Assembly: GCF_040529335.1 (NCBI RefSeq)
Contig: NZ_CP159534.1
Span: forward strand, 1,984,001-2,048,000
DNA length: 64,000 nucleotides
Direction of reading: 5' to 3'
From: Streptomyces sp. HUAS MG91
GTDB lineage: Bacteria > Actinomycetota > Actinomycetes > Streptomycetales > Streptomycetaceae
The notes under the pieces are model-generated. The model did not search any database. It was not told the origin of the DNA and saw nothing but the letters and a program-made list of their open reading frames with translations. This document shows positions 1 through 8,061 of this stretch, one piece after another. Each line of letters opens with the position of its first letter. The first letter of the stretch is position 1. The position numbers were made by a program, and so were the translations under genes.

Positions 1-361
1 GGGTGCGGGCGATGTGCCGGCCGGCCCTGATGATGCGCGGCAGGTCCTCGCGGTCGTCGATCCAGCGGGTGTCGGAGGGCGAGCCCGCGTCGCGCAGGAG
101 GAGCGTGCCCGCGTCCCGGTCGGTCAGGGCCTGCTTCTCGGCGGTCTCGGCGGGCACCGGGCCGTGGGCGTCGAGGCCCACGTGGCAGTGCGCGTCGACC
201 AGGCCGGGCAGCGCCCAGCCGTCGACCGTGGTCACGTCGAGCCCGGCCGTGGCCGGACGGTCGTAGGTGACGCGGCCGCCGACCACCCACAGTTCGTCGC
301 GTACGTCGTCGGGCCCGGCCAGCACCCGGCCCCTCACATGCAGCACCCCGCCATCGGTCAT
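1..361 (-). CDS. Amidohydrolase family protein, N-terminal part (cut by window edge)
   Basis: Reading leftward from an ATG at 361, the frame stays open to the window edge, giving about 120 residues. After a short beta-rich N-terminus comes DAHCHVGLD, the metal-binding H-x-H loop of the amidohydrolase superfamily (imidazolonepropionase/dihydroorotase-like metal-dependent hydrolases). It is followed by a DRDAGTLLLRDAG stretch typical of the same fold. The family hydrolyses C-N bonds in cyclic or linear amides using one or two divalent metals in a TIM barrel. The substrate cannot be deduced because most of the barrel is outside the window. The gene is divergent from the aminotransferase at 440, with about 80 bp between the starts. 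The superfamily is fairly sure; a specific function is not claimed. Confidence 0.75.
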   Translation of the reverse strand, partial: MTDGGVLHVRGRVLAGPDDVRDELWVVGGRVTYDRPATAGLDVTTVDGWALPGLVDAHCHVGLDAHGPVPAETAEKQALTDRDAGTLLLRDAGSPSDTRWIDDREDLPRIIRAGRHIART

Positions 362-439
362 GGCGGAAAGCCTAGAGGCGCTGTGGGTACGCTCGTCATC
401 GGCATCCCGTCCGAACCCGTGAGCGAAGAGAGCACCACC

Positions 440-1540
440 GTGACGCATCCGTTTCTCGACCTGGCCCCCTTGAGCGCCGAGCACTTCGCCTCCATCGAGG
501 ACCGTGTGGCCCGTCTCATGGACACGTCACAGGATGTCGTGATCATGCAGGGTGAGGCGCTGCTGCCGCTGGAGGGCGCGATCCGCGGCACGGCGGCGCC
601 CGGGACCGTCGCGCTGAACGTGATCACCGGCCCGTACGGTCAGACCTTCGGCGACTGGCTGCGCGACTGCGGGGCGACCGTGCACGATCTGGCGGTCCCC
701 TTCCACACGGCCGTCACCGCGGAGCAGGTGCGGGCGGCGCTCGCCGAGCACCCCGAGATCGACTTCGTGTCGCTGGTGCACGCGGAGGCCGCGACCGGCA
801 ACACCAACCCCGTCGCCGAGATCGGCGCGGTGGTGCGGGAGCACGGCGCGCTGTTCTACCTCGACGCCGTCGCCTCGATCGCCGCCGAGCCGGTGCTGCC
901 GGACGCGTGGGGCGTGGACCTGTGCGTGATCGGCGCGCAGAAGGCGATGGGCGGCCCGGCCGGTGTCTCGGCGGTGTCGGTGAGCGCCCGCGCCTGGGAG
1001 CGGATGACCGCCAACGAGCAGGCGCCGCGCCACTCCTACCTGTCGCTGCTCGACTGGAAGCAGCGGTGGATCGACGGCGGCCGGAAGGCGCTGCTGCACG
1101 CGCCCGCGCAGCTGGAGATGCTCGCACTGGAGGCATGTGTCGAGCGGATCGAGAGCGAGGGGCTCGACGCGCTGATGGCGCGGCACGCGAGCGCCGCGGC
1201 CGCCACCCGCGCCGGAACGCTGGCCCTGGGCGGCGGCCTGGAGCCGTACGTCCACGAGGCGCGGGACGCCGCGCCGGTCGCCACGACGCTGCGGGCGCCC
1301 GCCGGCACCGACGCCCGTGAGCTGGTCGCGAAGGCCCTCGCCGTGGACCCGGTGCTGCCGCTGGTCGCGGGCGGCGGGGCCCTCGCGCAGGAGATGATCC
1401 GGGTCAACCACTACGGCCCGCAGGCCACCCGCGGGGTCGTGCAGTCCTCGCTGGCCGCGCTCGGCGGGGCGCTCGCGGAGGCCGGCATCGCGGTGGACCT
1501 GGAGGGTGCGCGCAAGGCGGTCGCGGCCGCCTGGCAGTAA
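440..1540 (+). CDS. Class V PLP-dependent aminotransferase (alanine-glyoxylate/serine type)
   Basis: A protein of 366 residues. The PLP lysine lies in IGAQKAMGGPAG, and the cofactor Asp in FYLDAVASI precedes it by about 30 residues, as in the alanine-glyoxylate and purine-catabolic (S)-ureidoglycine aminotransferases. The region around VHAEAATGNTNP matches the substrate-loop of that group. I chose the GTG at 440 because an AGAG-type ribosome site sits 7 nt upstream; an in-frame GTG at 419 lacks one. The frame stays open further upstream to position 14, but that part overlaps the divergent amidohydrolase and is not coding. The gene ends in a strong hairpin terminator, so it is probably not cotranscribed with ectA although it points the same way. 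With an amidohydrolase beside it, a role in purine or ureide nitrogen metabolism is possible but only an inference. Confidence 0.8.
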   Translation: MTHPFLDLAPLSAEHFASIEDRVARLMDTSQDVVIMQGEALLPLEGAIRGTAAPGTVALNVITGPYGQTFGDWLRDCGATVHDLAVPFHTAVTAEQVRAALAEHPEIDFVSLVHAEAATGNTNPVAEIGAVVREHGALFYLDAVASIAAEPVLPDAWGVDLCVIGAQKAMGGPAGVSAVSVSARAWERMTANEQAPRHSYLSLLDWKQRWIDGGRKALLHAPAQLEMLALEACVERIESEGLDALMARHASAAAATRAGTLALGGGLEPYVHEARDAAPVATTLRAPAGTDARELVAKALAVDPVLPLVAGGGALAQEMIRVNHYGPQATRGVVQSSLAALGGALAEAGIAVDLEGARKAVAAAWQ

Positions 1541-1558
1541 TTCCCCGCACGCGGAAGC

Positions 1559-1594
1559 AGCGCCGCCTTCATGAGATTTCATGAGGGCGGCGCT
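1559..1594 (+). terminator. Rho-independent terminator after the aminotransferase
   Basis: A 16-bp stem with arms starting AGCGCCGCC and ending GGCGGCGCT is closed by a 4-nt GATT loop. The inner arms are the self-complementary TCATGA, with one T-G wobble. A T-rich run (TTTCTTTATTCTT) follows. This is a textbook terminator, and it separates the aminotransferase from the ect operon. Confidence 0.9.
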
Positions 1595-1913
1595 TTTCTT
1601 TATTCTTCTCCAACACATTCTTCACGTATTTATGGGAGCAGCTTCCCGTATGACTTCTGCCCGCTTTTCTCGGGCGTAAACACTAAGGTTTCGACAACGC
1701 AGAGCGACGTAATTCCGACGGGTGCCGGACCGGTTACAACGTTGTGACGCACTCCACACACGCAGCTTTTTGTCCCTTATGGTCGCCGCAAATCGCCATA
1801 TAACGCGGCCCGTTCGTGCGCGCACCCACCCGCGCGCGGTAACACACATCGACCACTCACGTAACCCCTCACCCGGATGCAATCCAAAAAATAGGTCGGT
1901 AAATTCAATTTGC
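1595..1913 (+). promoter_or_regulatory. AT-rich control region of ectABCD
   Basis: About 320 bp of unusually A/T-rich DNA precede ectA and hold no credible gene. Visible elements are a near-perfect 16-bp palindrome at 1733-1748 (GTTACAAC followed by GTTGTGAC, one mismatch), an extra GACAACG half-site at 1713, and two possible -10 boxes: TATAAC at 1799-1804 and TAAATT at 1900-1905. The second would start transcription around 1912, almost on the ectA ATG, giving a leaderless message. That would explain why no Shine-Dalgarno sequence precedes ectA. Ectoine operons are osmotically induced. The palindrome is a candidate binding site for an unidentified regulator. Confidence 0.5.
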
Positions 1914-2438
1914 ATGACCGCCGCACAAGCGCAATTCCAGCTCGACCATCCAGGCGTCTCCGACGGCGCTGCGATCTGGCGTATCGCACGCGACTCGAAG
2001 GTGCTCGACCTCAACTCCTCGTACAGCTATCTGCTCTGGTGCCGTGATTTCGCGGCCACCTCCGTGGTGGCCCGCGACGAGCGGGGCGAGGTGGCCGGGT
2101 TCGTCACCGGGTACATCCGTCCGGAGCGCCCGCGCACCCTCGTGGTGTGGCAGGTCGCCGTGGACGAGGCCCACCGCGGGCACGGTCTGGCCGGCGAACT
2201 GCTGGACGGACTGACGGCCAAGGTCCTGGGCGCCGGGCGGCCGGTCAGCACGATCGAGACCACCATCACCCCGGACAACTCGGCGTCCCAGGCGCTGTTC
2301 CTGTCCTACGCGCGCCGGCACGGCGCCGGGGTGGCCCGCGAGGTCCTGTTCGACGCCGGGCTGTTCCCGGACGACGGGCACCTGCCCGAGGAGCTGTACC
2401 GCATCGGGCCCATCGGCCCCGGCAGCACCCCCGTCTGA
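1914..2438 (+). CDS. ectA: L-2,4-diaminobutyrate acetyltransferase EctA
   Basis: A 174-residue GNAT-fold enzyme that acetylates the gamma-amino group of L-2,4-diaminobutyrate with acetyl-CoA, the second step of ectoine synthesis. The diagnostic EctA block NSSYSYLLWCRDFA lies near residues 34-47. The acetyl-CoA loop VDEAHRGHGLAGELL (about 83-97) carries the R-x-x-G-x-G/A motif, followed by ETTITPDN. The reading frame extends upstream to 1722, but EctA proteins begin with the short segment seen here, so the ATG at 1914 is chosen. There is no convincing ribosome site, and a leaderless start is suspected. It is the first gene of ectABCD, with ectB 57 bp downstream. Confidence 0.96.
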   Translation: MTAAQAQFQLDHPGVSDGAAIWRIARDSKVLDLNSSYSYLLWCRDFAATSVVARDERGEVAGFVTGYIRPERPRTLVVWQVAVDEAHRGHGLAGELLDGLTAKVLGAGRPVSTIETTITPDNSASQALFLSYARRHGAGVAREVLFDAGLFPDDGHLPEELYRIGPIGPGSTPV

Positions 2439-2495
2439 CCCCGATCCCACCCACCGCGAACCCCCCTCACCCGCTTCCCCAGAGGAGCTATTGCT

Positions 2496-3767
2496 GTGAC
2501 CATCACCCAGCCGGACCTGAGCGTCTTCGAGACCCTTGAGTCGGAGGTGCGCAGCTACTGCCGCGGCTGGCCCACCGTCTTCGACCGGGCCCGGGGCAGC
2601 CGCATGTACGACGAGGACGGCCACGAGTACCTGGACTTCTTCGCGGGCGCCGGATCGCTCAACTACGGGCACAACAACCCGGTGCTGAAACGCGCGCTCA
2701 TCGACTACCTGGAGCGGGACGGCGTCACGCACGGCCTCGACATGTCGACGGCGGCGAAGCGCAACTTCCTGGAGTCGTTCCAGAACATCATCCTGCGCCC
2801 GCGCGACCTGCCCTACAAGGTCATGTTCCCGGGCCCGACGGGCACCAACGCCGTCGAGTCCGCGCTGAAGCTGGCCCGCAAGGTCAAGGGCCGCGAGTCG
2901 ATCGTGTCGTTCACGAACGCCTTCCACGGCATGTCGCTCGGCGCGCTCGCGGTCACCGGCAACGCGTTCAAGCGGGCCGGCGCCGGCATCCCGCTGGTGC
3001 ACGGCACCCCGATGCCGTTCGACAACTACCTGGACGGGCAGACGCCGGACTTCATCTGGTTCGAGCGGCTCCTGGAGGACTCCGGCTCGGGCCTGAACAC
3101 GCCCGCCGCCGTGATCGTCGAGACGGTCCAGGGCGAGGGCGGCATCAACGTGGCCCGCGCCGAGTGGCTGCGCAAGCTGGCCGACGTGTGCAAGCGCTGG
3201 GACATGCTGCTGATCGTCGACGACATCCAGATGGGCTGCGGCCGCACCGGTGCCTTCTTCTCCTTCGAGGAGGCGGGCATCACACCGGACATCGTGACTG
3301 TTTCGAAGTCCATCAGCGGGTACGGACTCCCTATGTCCCTGTGCCTGTTCAAGCCGGAGCTCGACGTCTGGGAGCCGGGCGAGCACAACGGCACGTTCCG
3401 CGGCAACAACCCCGCGTTCGTGACGGCCGCCGCCGCTCTGGAGACGTACTGGACCGACGGCGCCGCGATGGAGAAGCAGACGCTGGCCCGCGGCGAGCAG
3501 ATCGACCAGGCGCTGCGCGCCCTGCGCGACGAGTTCCCCGGCGACACCGTCGAGTACCGCGGCCGTGGCCTGGTGTGGGGCCTGGAGTTCCGCGACAAGG
3601 AGCGGGCGGGCAAGGTCGCCAAGCGCGCCTTCGAGCTCGGCCTGCTCATCGAGACGTCCGGCCCCGAGAGCGAGGTCGTCAAGCTGCTTCCGGCGCTGAC
3701 GATCACGCCCGAGGAGCTGGAGGAAGGCCTGCGCACGCTCACCAGGGCTGTGCGCGAAACGGCCTGA
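2496..3767 (+). CDS. ectB: Diaminobutyrate-2-oxoglutarate transaminase EctB
   Basis: A class III PLP aminotransferase of 423 residues. It converts aspartate-beta-semialdehyde and glutamate to L-2,4-diaminobutyrate, the committing step of ectoine synthesis. Visible features are [15 protein letters not shown] near the N-terminus, [17 protein letters not shown] for phosphate binding, [14 protein letters not shown] around the cofactor Asp, and the PLP lysine in [12 protein letters not shown]. The length is normal for EctB. The start is a GTG at 2496 preceded by a good GAGGAG ribosome site. It lies between ectA and ectC in the usual order, and the substrate semialdehyde is shared with lysine and threonine synthesis. 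Confidence 0.97.
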   Translation: MTITQPDLSVFETLESEVRSYCRGWPTVFDRARGSRMYDEDGHEYLDFFAGAGSLNYGHNNPVLKRALIDYLERDGVTHGLDMSTAAKRNFLESFQNIILRPRDLPYKVMFPGPTGTNAVESALKLARKVKGRESIVSFTNAFHGMSLGALAVTGNAFKRAGAGIPLVHGTPMPFDNYLDGQTPDFIWFERLLEDSGSGLNTPAAVIVETVQGEGGINVARAEWLRKLADVCKRWDMLLIVDDIQMGCGRTGAFFSFEEAGITPDIVTVSKSISGYGLPMSLCLFKPELDVWEPGEHNGTFRGNNPAFVTAAAALETYWTDGAAMEKQTLARGEQIDQALRALRDEFPGDTVEYRGRGLVWGLEFRDKERAGKVAKRAFELGLLIETSGPESEVVKLLPALTITPEELEEGLRTLTRAVRETA

Positions 3768-3804
3768 CACCTATTCAGAAACACTAGAGAGGCAGCAACT
3801 CACC

Positions 3805-4203
3805 GTGATCGTCCGTTCGTTCAAGGAGATCGAGAACACCGACCGGCACATTAAGTCGGCGACCGGCACCTGGGAGAGCAAGCGCATCGTCCTGGCCAAG
3901 GAGAAGGTCGGCTTCTCCCTGCACGAGACGATCCTCTACGCCGGCACGGAGACCGACATGTGGTACGCCAACCACATCGAGGCCGTGCTGTGCGTCGAGG
4001 GCGAGGCCGAGCTCGAGAACAGGGAGACCGGCGAGAAGCACTGGATCGAGCCGGGCACGATGTATCTCCTGAACGGCCACGAGCGCCACACGCTCCGGCC
4101 CAAGACGGACTTCCGCTGCGTGTGCGTGTTCAACCCCCCGGTGACCGGACGGGAGGACCACGACGAGAACGGCGTCTACCCGCTGCTGACCGAGGAGGGC
4201 TGA
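3805..4203 (+). CDS. ectC: L-ectoine synthase EctC
   Basis: A small cupin of 132 residues that cyclises N-gamma-acetyl-diaminobutyrate to ectoine by removing water. The start ([27 protein letters not shown]) and the metal/substrate regions [18 protein letters not shown] and [12 protein letters not shown] are characteristic of EctC. The GTG start at 3805 is preceded by an AGAGAGGCAG ribosome site. It is 37 bp after ectB and 5 bp before ectD, so these genes form one operon. Confidence 0.97.
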   Translation: MIVRSFKEIENTDRHIKSATGTWESKRIVLAKEKVGFSLHETILYAGTETDMWYANHIEAVLCVEGEAELENRETGEKHWIEPGTMYLLNGHERHTLRPKTDFRCVCVFNPPVTGREDHDENGVYPLLTEEG

Positions 4204-4208
4204 GCCAG

Positions 4209-5090
4209 ATGACCACTGACCTGTATCCGACCCGTGGCACTTCCGAGGTGGCGACGCCCCGTGTCGACCCGGTCGTCTGGTCGGCTCCCGGCACCCGTGG
4301 TCCGATCCGCGAGTCGGACCTCGCCTCCTTCGAGCGGGACGGCTTCCTCGCGATCGACGAACTGATCGGCCCGGACGAGATCGGCACCTACCAGGCCGAG
4401 CTCAACCGCCTCGTCAACGACCCGGCGATGCGCGCCGACGAGCGCTCCATCGTCGAGAAGAAGTCGCAGGAGATCCGTTCGGTCTTCGAGATCCACAAGA
4501 TCAGCGAGGTGTTCGCGAACCTGGTCCGCGACGAGCGCGTCGTGGACCGGGCCCGGCAGATCCTCGGCTCGGACGTCTACGTCCACCAGTCGCGGATCAA
4601 CGTCAAGCCCGGCTTCGGGGCGAGTGGCTTCTACTGGCACTCGGACTTCGAGACCTGGCACGCCGAGGACGGCCTCGCGAACATGCGGACGGTGTCCGTC
4701 TCCATCGCGCTGACGGAGAACTACGACACCAACGGCGGGCTCATGATCATGCCCGGCTCGCACAAGACGTTCCTCGGCTGCGCGGGCGAGACGCCGGAGG
4801 ACAACTACAAGCGGTCGCTCCAGATGCAGGACGCGGGCATCCCCTCGGACGAGTCGCTGACCAAGTTCGCCGACGCGCACGGCATCAGGCTGTTCACCGG
4901 CAAGGCCGGCTCGGCCACCTGGTTCGACTGCAACGCGATGCACGGCTCCGGGGACAACATCACCCCGTATCCGCGCAGCAATGTCTTCATCGTGTTCAAC
5001 AGCGTGGAGAACACGGCGGTGGAGCCGTTCGCGGCGCCCGTGCGGCGCCCGGAGTTCATCGGCGCGCGGGACTTCACTCCGGTGAAGTGA
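4209..5090 (+). CDS. ectD: Ectoine 5-hydroxylase EctD
   Basis: A 293-residue non-haem Fe(II), 2-oxoglutarate-dependent dioxygenase that hydroxylates ectoine to 5-hydroxyectoine. The EctD signature FYWHSDFETWHAEDG supplies the H-x-D iron ligands. The distal histidine is in CNAMHGSGDN, and RSNVFIVFNSVEN carries the 2-oxoglutarate-binding Arg. An upstream in-frame extension overlaps ectC; the ATG at 4209 gives the normal EctD N-terminus and follows a weak GAG ribosome site next to the ectC stop. The operon ends with a strong hairpin. Its presence predicts that the strain makes both ectoine and hydroxyectoine. Confidence 0.97.
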   Translation: MTTDLYPTRGTSEVATPRVDPVVWSAPGTRGPIRESDLASFERDGFLAIDELIGPDEIGTYQAELNRLVNDPAMRADERSIVEKKSQEIRSVFEIHKISEVFANLVRDERVVDRARQILGSDVYVHQSRINVKPGFGASGFYWHSDFETWHAEDGLANMRTVSVSIALTENYDTNGGLMIMPGSHKTFLGCAGETPEDNYKRSLQMQDAGIPSDESLTKFADAHGIRLFTGKAGSATWFDCNAMHGSGDNITPYPRSNVFIVFNSVENTAVEPFAAPVRRPEFIGARDFTPVK

Positions 5091-5130
5091 TCCTCGTACG
5101 CGCATGAGTACGCGCATGAGTACGCACCCG

Positions 5131-5164
5131 AGTGGGGCGGGACCGGTCACGGTCCCGCCCCACT
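5131..5164. terminator. Bidirectional hairpin terminator between ectD and the ene-reductase
   Basis: A perfect 15-bp stem (AGTGGGGCGGGACCG and its complement) closed by a 4-nt GTCA loop lies between two convergent genes, so it can serve both. Just upstream, at 5097-5127, the 12-nt unit TACGCGCATGAG is repeated about two and a half times. Confidence 0.88.
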
Positions 5165-5170
5165 GGTGTG

Positions 5171-6235
5171 TCACAGGGCCGGGTAGTCCGTGTATCCCTG
5201 CGCGCCGCCGCCGAAGAACGAGGACGAGTCGGGGGTGTTGTACGGGCCCTCGGTGCGCAGCCGGGCCGGCAGGTCCGGGTTGGCGAGGAAGAGGGCGCCG
5301 AAGGTGAGGACGTCGGCGAGGCCGTCCTCGATCAGGGGGAGCGCGGTGTGGTCGGTCGGGGTTCCGGTGAACGCGTTGAGGAAGAAGGGGCCGCTGAAGC
5401 GCTTGCGCAGGTCGGTGGTGACCTCGCGGGCGTCCGCGGTGGCCTCCAGGACGTGCAGGTACGCGAGGCCGAGCGGCTCGATCTCGGTGACCAGCGCCTG
5501 GTAGGTCTCGGCGGTGTCGGTGCCCGGCATCGAGTTGTACGGGTTCAGCGGCGAGACGCGCAGCGCGGTGCGCTCGGGGCCGATGGCCTCGGCGACGGCC
5601 TTGACGACCTCGACGGCGAACCGGATCCGGTTCTCGACGCTGCCGCCCCACTCGTCGGTGCGCTCGTTGGAGCCCGGGGCGAGGAATTGGTGGATCAAGT
5701 AGCCGTTGGCACCGTGCAGTTCGATGCCGTCGAACCCGGCCTCGATCGCGTTCTTCGCCGCGGTGGCGTAGTCGGCGATCGTGGCGCGGACCTCGTCGCC
5801 GGTCAGCTCGCGCGGCGCGACGAAGTCCTGGAAGCCGTCGAGCGTGAAGGCCTTGCCCTCGGGGGCGATCGCGGAGGGCGCCACCGGCAGGCCGCCCTCG
5901 GGCTGGAGCGACGGGTGGCTGATCCGGCCCGCGTGCATGATCTGGGCGAAGATCGTGCCGCCCGCCGCGTGCACGGCGTCGGTGACCTTGCGCCAGGACG
6001 CTATCTGCTCGGCGCTGTGCAGACCCGGGGTCCAGGCATAGCCCTGGCCCTCGGCGGAGGGCTGGATGCCCTCGGTGATGATCAGGCCGGCGGAGGCGCG
6101 CTGCGCGTAGTACTCGGCCGTCAGCTCGGTGGCGGTACCGCCGGCGCCGGCCCTGCTGCGGGTCATCGGGGCCATCGCGATGCGGTTGGCGATCCGGGTG
6201 CCGGGGAGGTCGAACGGGTCGAAAGCGGTGGTCAT
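5171..6235 (-). CDS. Old Yellow Enzyme family ene-reductase (NADH:flavin oxidoreductase)
   Basis: A 354-residue FMN TIM-barrel enzyme that reduces activated C=C bonds with NAD(P)H. Visible family features are NRIAMAPMTRSRA (flavin-contacting strand), EYYAQRASAGLIITEG, the HAGRISHPS active-site strand, and GANGYLIHQFLAPGSNERTDEWGGSVENR, which includes the phosphate/flavin loop of OYE proteins. I took the ATG at 6235 (MTTAFDPFDLPGTRI); further upstream the frame runs into the operator region. It is transcribed away from the MarR gene at 6377, with paired operator half-sites between them, so it is probably repressed by that MarR and induced by an electrophile or quinone-like signal. Confidence 0.93.
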   Translation of the reverse strand: MTTAFDPFDLPGTRIANRIAMAPMTRSRAGAGGTATELTAEYYAQRASAGLIITEGIQPSAEGQGYAWTPGLHSAEQIASWRKVTDAVHAAGGTIFAQIMHAGRISHPSLQPEGGLPVAPSAIAPEGKAFTLDGFQDFVAPRELTGDEVRATIADYATAAKNAIEAGFDGIELHGANGYLIHQFLAPGSNERTDEWGGSVENRIRFAVEVVKAVAEAIGPERTALRVSPLNPYNSMPGTDTAETYQALVTEIEPLGLAYLHVLEATADAREVTTDLRKRFSGPFFLNAFTGTPTDHTALPLIEDGLADVLTFGALFLANPDLPARLRTEGPYNTPDSSSFFGGGAQGYTDYPAL

Positions 6236-6279
6236 GACTGCTCCGATCAACATCGGTACGGGACCGCCACGGAAATATA

Positions 6280-6333
6280 TGGTCGGCCAATCAATTGCGC
6301 TGATGCCACTGTAGCGCATTACTTGGCCGACCA
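6280..6333. promoter_or_regulatory. Paired inverted MarR operator sites
   Basis: TGGTCGGCCAA at 6280-6290 is repeated as its exact reverse complement TTGGCCGACCA at 6323-6333, in the divergent promoter between the ene-reductase and the marR gene. Each copy is itself a partial palindrome around GGCC. The spacing of about 43 bp is roughly four helical turns, allowing two MarR dimers on one DNA face. Assignment to the adjacent MarR is by position. Confidence 0.7.
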
Positions 6334-6376
6334 AGGTAATCTCTGTGTGAAGCCAGAATCAGCCGCAGGAGCAGCC

Positions 6377-6871
6377 ATGGAGTCCACGCCCAAGGACGGC
6401 GAGCCCGTCTGTACCGCCCCCGTCCCGGCCGCCGCCCTCAGCGGTCCGGTCAGCCTCGCCCTGGCGCGGGTCGCCCGGCTGCACCGCGCCGCGGCGGGCC
6501 GCCGGCTGCGCGGGCTCGGGCTCTACCCGGGGCAGGAGTTCGTGATGATGCACCTGTGGGACAAGGGGCCCGTACGGCAGTCGGAGCTGATCAAGGCGGT
6601 CGAGCTGGACCCGTCGACGGTCACCAAGATGCTGCAGCGTCTCGAACAGGCCGGGCACGTCCGCCGCTCCCCCGACCCGGACGACCGGCGTGCGGTGCGC
6701 GTGGAGGCGACGGAGCAGAGCTGCGGGCTCCTGAAGGATGTGGGCGACGCGTGGTGCGCCCTGGAGGAGCAGACCCTGGCCGGGCTCTCCGAGGCGGAGC
6801 AGACGGAGTTCGTGCGGCTGCTCGCGCGGGTGGAGGGCAATCTCTGCACCGAGACCGGGGCCTGCTCCTGA
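6377..6871 (+). CDS. MarR-family transcriptional regulator
   Basis: A 164-residue winged-helix protein. The core GLYPGQEFVMMHLWDKGPVRQSELIKAVELDPSTVTKMLQRLEQAGHVRR is the MarR helix-turn-helix, and DPDDRRAVRV is the wing with its DxR motif. I chose the ATG at 6377, preceded by AGGAG; a GTG at 6347 is in frame but lacks a ribosome site. Being divergent from the OYE gene across two inverted operator copies, it most likely represses both genes and is released by a small ligand or oxidant. Cysteines occur near both ends (CTAPVP, GNLCTETGACS) and could sense redox state, but that is speculative. Confidence 0.92.
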   Translation: MESTPKDGEPVCTAPVPAAALSGPVSLALARVARLHRAAAGRRLRGLGLYPGQEFVMMHLWDKGPVRQSELIKAVELDPSTVTKMLQRLEQAGHVRRSPDPDDRRAVRVEATEQSCGLLKDVGDAWCALEEQTLAGLSEAEQTEFVRLLARVEGNLCTETGACS

Positions 6872-6899
6872 CCGGTTCCCCTCGATCGGGCGCCGGGGT

Positions 6900-7979
6900 T
6901 CAGCGCGCCAGCGCGGTGAGCAGCCGGTCGACGTCCTCGTCCGTGTTGTACAGGTGGAAGGACGCCCTCAAGTTGCCCGCCCGGTCGGAGAGTTCGACTC
7001 CGGCGGCGTGCAGCTCCGGCTGGCGCACGCCGAGGCCGGGGACGGAGACGATGGGCGAGCCCGGGGCGGGCGCCGGCTCGTGGCCCAGCTCGGCGAGGCC
7101 CGTGCGGAAGCGGTCGGCGAGCGCCAGGTCGTGGGCGCGGATCGCCTCCGGCCCCAGCTCCTCGATCAGCTCCAGCGAGCGGCGGGCGCCGGTGTACGCG
7201 ACGAGGCCGGGGGTCTCGTCGAAGCGGCGGGCGGAGCGGGCGAGCTCGGTGACCGGTCCGTAGCAGGAGTCCCAGGGCCGCTCCCCCGCGACCCAGCCGC
7301 CGAAGACGGGGGTCAGGTCGGCGGGGTCGGGCGGGCCGATGAAGAAGGCGGCGCCGCGCGGGCAGGTGAGCCACTTGAAGGCGACGGAGGAGACGTAGTC
7401 GGCCTCGGCGGCGTGCCCGGCGAGCGGGAACCAGCCGGCCGCCTGGGACACGTCGACGTAGAGGCGGGCGCCGTGCGCGCGGGTGGTGGCCCGCAGCTCC
7501 GCCAGGTCCGTGATCCGGCCGTCCGCCGACTGCGCGGCGCTGACCGCGACCAGGGCCGTCCCGGGACGCACCGAATCGGCGAGCGCCCCGAGCGGCACGG
7601 TGCGCACCTTGAGGTCCTGCCGTACGTGGAAGGGGTTGATGGTGGAGCTGAACTCGCCCTCGGCGACGAGGACTTCGGCGCCCTCGGGCAGCGAGGCGGC
7701 GATCAGTCCGGTGTAGACGGCGACGGACGCGCCGGTCGCCACCCGGGAGGCCGGGACCCCGGCGATCCGGGCGAAGGCCGCCCGCGCCTCCTCCACGTCC
7801 GTGAAGAGGGAGTCGATGGGGCGGCCTTCGGCCATCGCGGTGATCGCCGCGTGCATCGCGCGCACGGCGCGGGCGGGCAGCAGGCCGGAACTGGCCGTGT
7901 TCAGGTAGCTGGTGGCAGGGCTGTACTCGGCGCGGACCAGGTCCGTGTCGAGCTGTCGGGGCGCACCGGAAGTCTCCAT
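6900..7979 (-). CDS. Class V aminotransferase / cysteine-desulfurase-like PLP enzyme
   Basis: A 359-residue fold-type I PLP protein. YLNTASSGLLP near residue 25 and the PLP lysine in VSSVAFKWLTCPRGAAFF, preceded by YVDVSQAAGWFPL, place it in the class V group that includes kynureninase- and isopenicillin-N-epimerase-like proteins. The ATG at 7979 is chosen over a TTG 24 nt upstream. The catalytic Cys loop of true NifS desulfurases is not evident, so a role in Fe-S supply is unlikely. The gene converges on marR with 28 bp between stops. The substrate is unknown. Confidence 0.8.
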   Translation of the reverse strand: METSGAPRQLDTDLVRAEYSPATSYLNTASSGLLPARAVRAMHAAITAMAEGRPIDSLFTDVEEARAAFARIAGVPASRVATGASVAVYTGLIAASLPEGAEVLVAEGEFSSTINPFHVRQDLKVRTVPLGALADSVRPGTALVAVSAAQSADGRITDLAELRATTRAHGARLYVDVSQAAGWFPLAGHAAEADYVSSVAFKWLTCPRGAAFFIGPPDPADLTPVFGGWVAGERPWDSCYGPVTELARSARRFDETPGLVAYTGARRSLELIEELGPEAIRAHDLALADRFRTGLAELGHEPAPAPGSPIVSVPGLGVRQPELHAAGVELSDRAGNLRASFHLYNTDEDVDRLLTALAR

Positions 7980-8061
7980 GCCCCCACTGTGCCCCGCCGC
8001 CAACTACCCGTCCATCGCGGATGTTTGAGCAGTACCTCTAAGTGGTCCTTATCGATGCCGG

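Noticed and set aside
14..439. N-terminal extension of the class V aminotransferase
   Set aside because: The frame stays open because of GC bias, but the region is the divergent amidohydrolase gene on the other strand, and the conserved enzyme starts near 440.
1905..3770. Long antisense open frame over ectA and ectB
   Set aside because: High-GC DNA leaves long antisense frames; its codon bias is inverted relative to the clearly recognisable EctA and EctB proteins.
5097..5127. TACGCGCATGAG direct repeat as an operator or att site
   Set aside because: Only two and a half copies in a gene-end region next to a terminator, with no promoter or integrase nearby.
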